Source: Actinobacteria bacterium ADurb.Bin346
GTDB taxonomy: Bacteria; Actinomycetota; Humimicrobiia; Humimicrobiales; Humimicrobiaceae
Direction: 5' to 3'
Length of the DNA: 11,393 nucleotides
NCBI GenBank assembly: GCA_002068775.1
Contig: MWAX01000106.1
Coordinates: forward strand, 1 to 11,393
This document shows positions 1 through 5,784 of this stretch, piece after piece (within the stretch, counting starts at the first letter, position 1; each line of letters opens with the position of its first letter). The position numbers and the translations under genes were made by a program. The notes beneath the pieces were generated by a model. That model did not search any database and had not been told where the DNA came from. It was given only the letters and a program-made list of their open reading frames with translations.

Positions 1-144
1 GTTGATATGCTGTCGGAAGGAAAAAGCGATGCGATAGCAGCCATACAGGGCAAAAACATAGTGGCTGTGCCGGTTGAATATGTTATGAATAATAAAAAAG
101 GGATTGACAGGGAATTATTTAAGCTCGCGCATATATTATCTTAA
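1..144 (+). CDS. 6-phosphofructokinase, C-terminal fragment (cut by window start)
   Basis: The first 144 bases are open in frame 1 and end at TAA (142-144), giving the last 47 residues of a protein that begins outside the window. The segment has the pattern of the C-terminal end of the 6-phosphofructokinase family: a helix ending in LSEGKSD, a strand around AAIQGKNIVAVPV, then a short final helix GIDRELFKLAHIL. This resembles the PFK groups that share the ELIxEGKxGxMVALQGxxIVxVPL pattern, which include ATP- and pyrophosphate-dependent enzymes. The enzyme would phosphorylate fructose 6-phosphate in glycolysis. The active site lies upstream, so phosphate-donor type cannot be judged. A second stop, TGA, follows directly at 145-147. 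Only 12 bases separate the stop from the 3' end of the convergent tRNA-Leu gene. The family call rests on a short tail and is likely but not certain. Confidence 0.72.
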   Translation, partial: VDMLSEGKSDAIAAIQGKNIVAVPVEYVMNNKKGIDRELFKLAHILS

Positions 145-158
145 TGATTATCTTAATG
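135..158. repeat. Perfect 12-bp tandem duplication
   Basis: ATTATCTTAATG occurs twice head to tail (135-146 and 147-158). The first copy contains the phosphofructokinase stop codon. The second copy ends inside the encoded CCA of the tRNA-Leu gene (positions 157-158). Because 12 is a multiple of three, the second copy also holds an in-frame TAA (154-156). It looks like a local slippage duplication at the gene junction. Confidence 0.85.
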
Positions 159-245
159 GTGCCGAAGGTCGGGGTCGAACCGACACGGGCTTTGCAGCCC
201 ACTGGATTTTGAGTCCAGCGCGTCTGCCAGTTCCGCCACTCCGGC
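157..245 (-). tRNA. tRNA-Leu (anticodon CAA), CCA encoded
   Basis: Read on the minus strand, a full class II tRNA of 89 nt can be folded. The acceptor stem GCCGGAG pairs with CTTCGGC (one G-T pair), followed by discriminator A and an encoded CCA (157-159). The anticodon stem CTGGA/TCCAG closes the loop CTCAAAA, so the anticodon is CAA (positions 209-211 on the plus strand), which reads the leucine codon UUG. The long variable arm has its own 5-bp stem, GGGCT/AGCCC, as expected for leucine tRNAs. The T arm GTCGG-TTCGACC-CCGAC is canonical. It is transcribed against the phosphofructokinase gene and divergently from polA, with its promoter at 255-283. Confidence 0.97.
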
Positions 246-254
246 ACATTTGAA

Positions 255-283
255 ATAATACAATTATTCTTTTCTTATATCAA
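255..283 (-). promoter_or_regulatory. Sigma-70-type promoter for tRNA-Leu
   Basis: On the minus strand TTGATA (278-283) is separated by exactly 17 bp from TATTAT (255-260). These match the -35 and -10 consensus at five of six positions each. Transcription would start about 2-3 nt before the mature tRNA 5' end at 245, which fits a short 5' leader. A 8-bp AT-rich inverted repeat, CTTTTCTT/AAGAAAAG (269-276 and 282-289), overlaps the -35 element. Confidence 0.65.
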
Positions 284-343
284 GAAAAGCAAATAAAGCG
301 CTAAAGCATTATCTGCTTAAAAAGAAAAAAGGCCTGATTCAAA

Positions 344-3220
344 ATGACAGAAAAAAGAAAGGTATTGCTAGTTGACAGCAATAATATTGCATACCGTGCT
401 TTTTATGCGCTTCCTCCGACAATTGCGACTTCAACGGGCACAATGACAAATGCAGTTTACGGCTTTACTGCAATGATTTTAAAAATCATAGGGGAGCAGA
501 AACCGGATGCAGTGGTGTGCGCTTTTGACAGCAGGGGCCCCACTTTCCGCCATGAATTATTTGAAGAATACAAAGCGCAGCGCAAGAAAATGCCCGCAGA
601 GCTGTCCGGGCAGATGCAGCTTATAAGGGAAGTCATGACCGCGCTGAACATAAGCACAATAGAAATACCGGGTTTTGAAGCTGATGACATAATAGCTACT
701 ATTTCAGGAAAAACTGCAAGCCTTTTCTACGATACAATCATACTGTCAGGTGACAAGGACATACTGCAATTAGTATCCGAAAATGTGAAAGTCATATCTA
801 TGAAAAAAGGTATCAGCGATACTGTTTTATACGATATCAGGGGAGTAGTCGAAAAATTTGGAGTGGAGCCGCCACAGATTAAAGATCTGCTTGCTCTGAT
901 GGGCGACGCTTCCGACAACATCCCCGGAGTACAGGGCATAGGCCCAAAAACTGCCCTTGAGCTTATCAGTCAGTTTGGAAATGTTGAATCCATTTATAAA
1001 AACATTGATAAAATAAAAAATGAAAAACTTAAAAACCTGCTGTCTTCAAAAGAAGAAAGCGCAAGGAAAAGTAAATCCCTGACTGAGCTAAACGATGGTC
1101 TTGAGATTGATATTGAAATGATTGCAGGTTTAAAGATTAAAGACTTTGACTATAAAAAGGTTGAGGATGTGTTTGATTCTCTTGAATTTAACACCCTTAA
1201 GAAGAGGGTAAAAGACATTGCTTCAATTTATGGCATAAAATCCGGGCCTGCCGCAGAGCCAGGCTCTTTTCATAGCGATATCCAGGAAAAAATTATAAAA
1301 AACAATGGGGATAAAGAAATAATAAAAATAATTGAAGGTTCCGCAGCTCAACTGGGCGTGCTTTCGGAAAGAAGCGATTTATATCTGTCTGCAGTCACAT
1401 CAGGACCGGCACAGGATTATCTGATAATTGGAGATGGCGAAGCCTCATATTTTGTTTTTGACAGTAATTCTCTTCTAATGCCGGAAATCAAAACCGGAAT
1501 CTCAATTCTCACAGCAAAGACTTCGCTTCAGCTTACCGGATTTGATTTAAAGCAGGCATGCAAACTGTTCAAAAAATATGAAATCGGCCTCAATGCCGGA
1601 TTAATTGACCTGAAAATAATGTACCTTCTCCTGAACCCTTCAAAGACTGACGCTGCCTTTGAAGAAGTTTCTGAAAGTCTGACAGGTGAAAATACTGATT
1701 CAGTTTCCGGACTTTATGAAATAAATATCACAGACTCTCCAGACAGCATAAGCAATGCATGCGGGGAAAGCACCGGCAAGCCAGGAGCTTCCAGAGGAGA
1801 TGTAAAAAATATGACGCCTGAAAACAGGCAGGAACCTCATAGCAACCAGATGTTTTTTAGCTTTGATGCCGGAAAACAGGAAGAAAAATCCGGCATTTCA
1901 GGTATTAAAGATTTTGCAGAAAATAATAAAAATTTATTTATTCAGATGACTCTCATGCCTTTAATTAAGCCGGCACTGCAGGAAAAAATTAAAAGAGAGG
2001 GGCTTGACAGGCTCTACAATGAAATAGAAGGGCCTCTCGTAAAAGTGCTTGCTGAAATTGAATTTAAAGGAGTGTGCATTGATCCCGTTTATATAAAAGA
2101 ACTCATAGGCCAGTATGATCGGGATATCAGCAGCCTTACAAATGATATATTCAGCTTGTGTGATGCAAAGTTCAATATAAATTCAACGAAGCAGCTGGCG
2201 GATGTCCTTTACAAGAAGCTGAATCTTTCAGCAACAAAAAAGACAAAAACCGGATATTCTACAGATGCTGCTACTTTGTATTCAATATATGATGCGCATC
2301 CGGTCATAGAAAAAATCCTGGATTACAGGGAAAAAGTAAAACTTAAAAATACTTATCTTGACGTACTGCCCACTCTCGTGGACCCTGTGGACGGAAGAGT
2401 GCATACGACATATAATCAGCTGGGCACAACAACTGGCAGAATAAGCTCAAATAACCCTAACCTGCAGAATATCCCGGTAAGGACGGACCTCGGCCGCCAG
2501 ATAAGAAAAGCATTCATCCCCGGGACAGGTTACGATATCCTGCTATCTGCAGATTATTCGCAGATAGAGCTCAGGATACTTGCGCATTTTTCCGGGGACA
2601 GCGATCTCATTGATGCTTTCAATTCAGGCCACGATATTCATACCCGCACTGCTGCAGAAATCTTTGGAGTCAGCTATAAAGATGTTGACGAGAATCTCCG
2701 GAGGAAAGCAAAAGCAATAAATTTTGGTATTATTTATGGAATGACAGAGTTCGGGCTTAAAAGCAGGCTGTCAATAACTGAGGAGGAAGCCCGTGAGTAT
2801 ATAAGGCTTTATTTTACACGTTACCCCGGAGTGAAGAAATATTTGAATCACCTTATTGAATCTGCATACAGGACAGGTTTCACAACTACACTGTTTGGCA
2901 GAAAAAGGTATATAAAAGAACTTGCAAGCACAAATGCAAACCTCAGGAGCCTTGGCGAGCGGCTGGCTGTAAACACTCCAATCCAGGGCAGTGCAGCGGA
3001 TATAATGAAGCTGGCAACAGTCCTTCTTGACAAAAAACTCAGGCTTACCGGCACTGACAGCAATATAATCCTTCACGTGCATGATGAAATTGTGCTGGAG
3101 CTGAAGAATGAGGATGCTGATAAAGTCCGGGCAATTGTTCTTGATTCGATGGAAAACTGCATAACTCTAAAAGTCGCTCTTAAAGTGGACCTTAAGGCTG
3201 GAAAGAACTGGTACATTTAA
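344..3220 (+). CDS. polA: DNA polymerase I (5'-nuclease and polymerase; degenerate 3'-5' exonuclease)
   Basis: A 958-residue family A DNA polymerase that fills gaps after excision repair and removes Okazaki primers. Residues 1-290 form the 5'-nuclease (VDSNNIAYRAFYALP, FEADDIIAT at 111-119, SGDKDILQLV at 135-144, and the helix-hairpin-helix GVQGIGPKTA at 195-204). Residues about 300-560 correspond to the proofreading fold, but the DxE of Exo I is not recognisable, so proofreading is probably lost, as in Bacillus- and Thermus-type enzymes. Residues about 445-525 are a Ser/Gly/Asp-rich, probably disordered insert that makes the protein longer than the E. coli enzyme (928). The polymerase domain has TTTGRISSNNPNLQNIP (695-711), motif A DYSQIELRI (catalytic D737), the O-helix KAINFGIIYG (790-799, with Phe794) and motif C HVHDE (D914). 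The ATG at 344 has AAAAGG about 11 nt upstream. A possible promoter starts with TTGAAA at 250-255, but its -10 is uncertain. Confidence 0.98.
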   Translation: MTEKRKVLLVDSNNIAYRAFYALPPTIATSTGTMTNAVYGFTAMILKIIGEQKPDAVVCAFDSRGPTFRHELFEEYKAQRKKMPAELSGQMQLIREVMTALNISTIEIPGFEADDIIATISGKTASLFYDTIILSGDKDILQLVSENVKVISMKKGISDTVLYDIRGVVEKFGVEPPQIKDLLALMGDASDNIPGVQGIGPKTALELISQFGNVESIYKNIDKIKNEKLKNLLSSKEESARKSKSLTELNDGLEIDIEMIAGLKIKDFDYKKVEDVFDSLEFNTLKKRVKDIASIYGIKSGPAAEPGSFHSDIQEKIIKNNGDKEIIKIIEGSAAQLGVLSERSDLYLSAVTSGPAQDYLIIGDGEASYFVFDSNSLLMPEIKTGISILTAKTSLQLTGFDLKQACKLFKKYEIGLNAGLIDLKIMYLLLNPSKTDAAFEEVSESLTGENTDSVSGLYEINITDSPDSISNACGESTGKPGASRGDVKNMTPENRQEPHSNQMFFSFDAGKQEEKSGISGIKDFAENNKNLFIQMTLMPLIKPALQEKIKREGLDRLYNEIEGPLVKVLAEIEFKGVCIDPVYIKELIGQYDRDISSLTNDIFSLCDAKFNINSTKQLADVLYKKLNLSATKKTKTGYSTDAATLYSIYDAHPVIEKILDYREKVKLKNTYLDVLPTLVDPVDGRVHTTYNQLGTTTGRISSNNPNLQNIPVRTDLGRQIRKAFIPGTGYDILLSADYSQIELRILAHFSGDSDLIDAFNSGHDIHTRTAAEIFGVSYKDVDENLRRKAKAINFGIIYGMTEFGLKSRLSITEEEAREYIRLYFTRYPGVKKYLNHLIESAYRTGFTTTLFGRKRYIKELASTNANLRSLGERLAVNTPIQGSAADIMKLATVLLDKKLRLTGTDSNIILHVHDEIVLELKNEDADKVRAIVLDSMENCITLKVALKVDLKAGKNWYI

Positions 3221-3355
3221 AAGCGTTATCCTCCTGCTTATTATTGCGGGGAAAATAATGATTCTTAAAATAATCCGTTCTTTAACCATAAATTATTAAT
3301 TATTTTTGAAACATGGCAATATCACAGAATGACAACACAAAATAACAATAAAAAT

Positions 3356-3377
3356 ATTTTTGAAATATTTTTGAAAT
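3356..3377. repeat. Two 11-bp AT-rich direct repeats upstream of the rpsA promoter
   Basis: ATTTTTGAAAT occurs twice in tandem (3356-3366, 3367-3377). A near copy with a final C lies at 3302-3312. The two tandem copies end just before the -35 box at 3379-3384. The roughly one-helical-turn spacing of T- and A-tracts suggests bent DNA or an UP-like element that raises rpsA transcription; that role is inferred. Confidence 0.6.
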
Positions 3378-3378
3378 A

Positions 3379-3407
3379 TTGATTAATTATTTTATAAATG
3401 TTATATT
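3379..3407 (+). promoter_or_regulatory. Probable sigma-70-type promoter of rpsA
   Basis: TTGATT (3379-3384) and TATATT (3402-3407) are separated by 17 bp, the optimal spacing. They lie in a very AT-rich stretch, and the start of transcription is predicted near 3414. The leader to the rpsA ATG would be short, about 37 nt. An alternative register for the -10, TTATAT at 3401-3406, is equally possible. Confidence 0.55.
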
Positions 3408-3430
3408 CTTTTGGTTTTGATTTGAAAAAT

Positions 3431-3436
3431 GGAGGG
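3431..3436 (+). promoter_or_regulatory. Strong Shine-Dalgarno of rpsA, unusually distant from the start
   Basis: GGAGGG (3431-3436) is a near-perfect ribosome binding site, but the next good start, ATG at 3451, lies 14 nt downstream instead of the usual 5-9. The gap contains a run of eight T (3440-3447). An in-frame GTG at 3436 overlaps the Shine-Dalgarno itself and so is an unlikely start. Confidence 0.7.
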
Positions 3437-3450
3437 TGATTTTTTTTATA

Positions 3451-4872
3451 ATGATTAAAAACAACAATTTTAGCAAACTGACAGATGAAAACTACATGAT
3501 AAAGAATGATAATGGTGAAATGGTCCCCAATTACGATCTTACCATTATCAGTTTTAACGAGGGTGATATTTTAAAAGGGAAAGTGGTGAAGATCGATAAA
3601 GATGAAGTCCTTGTTGATGTAGGATATAAATCTGAAGGAGTAATCCCGATTGTTGAACTTTCAATAAGGAATAATGTCAAGCCGGAGGAGGTCCTTGTCA
3701 TAGAAGAAGAAATTGACATTATGGTTCTCCAGAAAGAAGATCAGGATGGAAGGCTGATTCTTTCAAAGAAAAGGGCTGAGATCGAGAGAAGTTTTGACAG
3801 GATTGAAGAAATATACAGAAATGGAGAAACAGTCGAAGGCGAGGTCATAGAATGTGTAAAGGGCGGCCTTATTCTTGATATAGGCCTTCGGGGGTTTTTA
3901 CCCGCTTCCCTGATAGATGTCAGAAAGACAAAAGAGCTGAATTCTTATATTGGTGAGACATGCCTCTGTAAAATAATAGAAGTTGACAGAAACAGAAATA
4001 ATGTTGTTCTCTCGAGAAAAGCTATTATAGAAGACGAAAGAAAAGAACAGAGAAAAGCTGCGCTTGATAATATTGAAATAGGGCAGATAAAAAATGGCAT
4101 AATAACAAGCATTGCTGATTTTGGAGCATTTGTTGATGTGGATGGTATTGATGGACTGATACATATTTCTGAACTGTCATGGAACCATGTTAAACATCCT
4201 TCTGAAGTTGTGAAAGTAAATGACACTGTCAGTGTTGAAGTGCTTGATATAGACAGGGACAAACAAAGGCTTTCTCTCGGATTAAAGCAGACTCAGAAAG
4301 ACCCGTGGCTTGAAAAGATAAAAAAATTCAAGATTAAAGATGTGATCCAGGGCAAAGTAACAAGGATTGTCAAATTTGGTTTATTTGTGCTTATTGAACC
4401 AGGAATGGAAGGTTTGGTCCATATATCAGAGCTCTCGGTAGATCCCGTAAAAAGACCAAGCGACATAGCTAAAATAGGCGATGATCTGTCTGTCAGGATA
4501 ATTGATATTGATTTTGACAAACGCAGAATGGCCTTCAGTGTCAGGCAGGTAGAGCACCCTGAGCTTGGAGAAGAGAAAAAAGCAAGAGAAGAAAGCAGGG
4601 TAAAAGCTGACAGCTCCGCAGAAGAATCAGTTGAAGAAATAAAAAAACCGGTTAAAGTAAAAGTTGAAAGAGCTGAAAAATCTTCAGCAGAAATAACAGG
4701 AGAAGCTGAAACCGCAGGCCTTGAAAAAAAAGCTGAATCACCGGAAACTGACACAATTGAAAAGTCTGTGCCCGCCGCCGAAGTTAAAGCTGAATCCAGT
4801 GAAATTGACGAAAAGAAAGAAACAATAAAAAAACTCCTGGAAGAGATGAAGCACGAAGCTAATCTTGACTGA
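3451..4872 (+). CDS. rpsA: 30S ribosomal protein S1, four S1 domains
   Basis: A 473-residue protein from ATG 3451. It is built of four OB-fold S1 RNA-binding domains at about residues 37-108, 124-191, 210-281 and 296-367. Domains three and four are the most canonical, each carrying the GLxHISELS signature (IDGLIHISELSW, MEGLVHISELSV) after a FGxFV-type strand. The last 100 or so residues are a Lys/Glu/Ser/Ala-rich tail without a fold signature. S1 helps the 30S subunit bind and unfold mRNA leaders. E. coli S1 has six domains; four plus a charged tail is the form seen in Actinomycetota and Firmicutes relatives. The tail could in principle fit an S1-like RNA-binding protein, but the polA-rpsA-coaE neighbourhood favours RpsA. 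I chose ATG 3451 rather than GTG 3436, which lies within the Shine-Dalgarno. A promoter at 3379-3407 suggests transcription independent of polA. Confidence 0.93.
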   Translation: MIKNNNFSKLTDENYMIKNDNGEMVPNYDLTIISFNEGDILKGKVVKIDKDEVLVDVGYKSEGVIPIVELSIRNNVKPEEVLVIEEEIDIMVLQKEDQDGRLILSKKRAEIERSFDRIEEIYRNGETVEGEVIECVKGGLILDIGLRGFLPASLIDVRKTKELNSYIGETCLCKIIEVDRNRNNVVLSRKAIIEDERKEQRKAALDNIEIGQIKNGIITSIADFGAFVDVDGIDGLIHISELSWNHVKHPSEVVKVNDTVSVEVLDIDRDKQRLSLGLKQTQKDPWLEKIKKFKIKDVIQGKVTRIVKFGLFVLIEPGMEGLVHISELSVDPVKRPSDIAKIGDDLSVRIIDIDFDKRRMAFSVRQVEHPELGEEKKAREESRVKADSSAEESVEEIKKPVKVKVERAEKSSAEITGEAETAGLEKKAESPETDTIEKSVPAAEVKAESSEIDEKKETIKKLLEEMKHEANLD

Positions 4873-4977
4873 TTTTACTGATAACAGAGCACCGGATAAT
4901 TGTCATTTATATGCTCATTGCTGCTTTTACAGGCAGTTTTAAGCAAGTTCAAGTGTTTTTTCATCAGTTCAAAAGCA

Positions 4978-5054
4978 AAAAATCCCGGCACAATACAAAA
5001 ATTCCGGTGCAATACAAAAATCCCGACGCAATACGACGCAATACGGCGCAATGC
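4978..5054. repeat. Tandem repeat array: three 19-bp units plus two 10-bp half units
   Basis: Three head-to-tail 19-bp units lie at 4978-4996, 4997-5015 and 5016-5034; the first reads AAAAATCCCGGCACAATAC. They differ only at a few C/T and G/A positions. They are followed by two copies of just the last 10 bases, GACGCAATAC (5035-5044) and GGCGCAATGC (5045-5054). The array fills part of the 277-bp gap between rpsA and coaE. Neither 19 nor 10 is a multiple of three, so it does not behave like a coding repeat. The rest of the gap (4873-4977, 5055-5149) shows no convincing gene; only a weak CTGC/GCAG hairpin before TTTT (4921-4940) was seen. Confidence 0.85.
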
Positions 5055-5149
5055 TATTGTATGGACGGGGTGTTTTTTCCAATTATGCTTACCTTGATTA
5101 AAAAATGGTATACAATTATCACTGATGTTATAAAAAGGCGGTAAATATT

Positions 5150-5764
5150 TTGATTATAGGTATTGCAGGCAGAGTGGGCTCAGGTAAAAGCACGATAGCC
5201 AATTACCTGGCAGGCTGCTTTAAAGAATCTTTAATAATAGATGCAGATAAGGTTGCAAAAGAAATTTATTGTGCCGATTCATCTGCAAGAGAAGAAGTAA
5301 GAGCCTGTTTTGGAGATTGTGTGATTGACAAGGACGGGCAGGTCGATTATTTAAAACTCGGCAGACTCGTGTTTTCTTCACAGGAAAAGCTCTGCCGGCT
5401 GAATGATATCATGCTTTTCCGCATAGAAGCAGCAATAAAAGAAAAAATAAACAAAAACAGCAGAAAAAAAATTATAATCATTGATGCTGCAGTGCTTTTT
5501 GGCACTGACTTATATAGAATCTGTGATTTTATAATCTGGTTAAAGGCACCTGAAAAAAGAAGAAGGGAGCTGCTCCAGTTAAAATCGGGAACTGAGCCGG
5601 AGGAAATAAACCGCAGGATCAGAGGGCAGCTTATAAAAAAAATACCATCAAAAATAGATTTTAATGTCGACAACAGCGGCTCTCTGGCTGAACTGCAAAA
5701 TAAAGCAAAAGAAATTGCAGTAAAAATCAGGGCTTCCCGGCTGTTTCAACAGCTCAATGGTTAA
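5150..5764 (+). CDS. coaE: Dephospho-CoA kinase, divergent
   Basis: A 204-residue P-loop kinase that should phosphorylate the ribose 3'-OH of dephospho-CoA with ATP, the last step of coenzyme A synthesis in the cytoplasm. The P-loop is GRVGSGKST (7-15). DADKVAKEIY (31-40) matches the family's DADxIAH segment, VDYLKLGRLVFSS (65-77) matches the LDRxxLGxxVF segment, and VDNSGSLAEL (173-182) matches the C-terminal xDNxGsxxeL motif. Two usual signatures are altered. The HP dipeptide of the CoA-domain helix is replaced in NDIMLFRI (86-92), and the PLLFE segment reads AVLFG (114-118). The length is typical for the family. The start is TTG, preceded by AAGGCGG (5135-5141) at 8 nt. A -10-like TATACAAT (5109-5116) lies upstream without a matching -35. 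It is the first gene of a packed set with uvrB 20 bp downstream; the rpsA-coaE-uvrB order supports the assignment. Confidence 0.88.
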   Translation: MIIGIAGRVGSGKSTIANYLAGCFKESLIIDADKVAKEIYCADSSAREEVRACFGDCVIDKDGQVDYLKLGRLVFSSQEKLCRLNDIMLFRIEAAIKEKINKNSRKKIIIIDAAVLFGTDLYRICDFIIWLKAPEKRRRELLQLKSGTEPEEINRRIRGQLIKKIPSKIDFNVDNSGSLAELQNKAKEIAVKIRASRLFQQLNG

Positions 5765-5784
5765 AAAGAAAAATATTTAATATC

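Noticed and set aside
269..289. Inverted repeat CTTTTCTT/AAGAAAAG as a terminator
   Set aside because: It is AT-rich, lacks a T-tract and lies on the tRNA promoter upstream of polA. No transcript ending here is expected.
3238..3261. Hairpin TTATTATT/AATAATGA after polA
   Set aside because: The stem is almost all A-T with one wobble pair, and no T-tract follows. It does not look like an intrinsic terminator.
3229..3436. Long-range pairing of TCCTCC (3229-3234) with the rpsA Shine-Dalgarno GGAGGG
   Set aside because: It could only act in polA read-through RNA, because the likely rpsA promoter starts downstream of it. Six bases over 200 nt can match by chance.
3436..3450. GTG 3436 as the rpsA start
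   Set aside because: The codon overlaps the Shine-Dalgarno itself and would add the hydrophobic residues MIFFI, which are not typical of S1 N-termini.
4293..4754. Antisense ORF of 153 codons opposite rpsA
   Set aside because: It is Ser/Leu-rich because it mirrors the Lys/Glu-rich S1 sequence. It lies entirely inside a well-supported gene and shows no family pattern.
4921..4940. Possible rpsA terminator: CTGC/GCAG hairpin followed by TTTT
   Set aside because: Only four base pairs and four T. Too weak to call.
4911..5144. 77-residue ORF in the rpsA-coaE gap (and an overlapping 65-residue one from 4900)
   Set aside because: There is no ribosome binding site. It reads straight through the 19/10-bp repeats, whose lengths are not multiples of three, and the product has no recognisable pattern. 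Most likely a chance frame.
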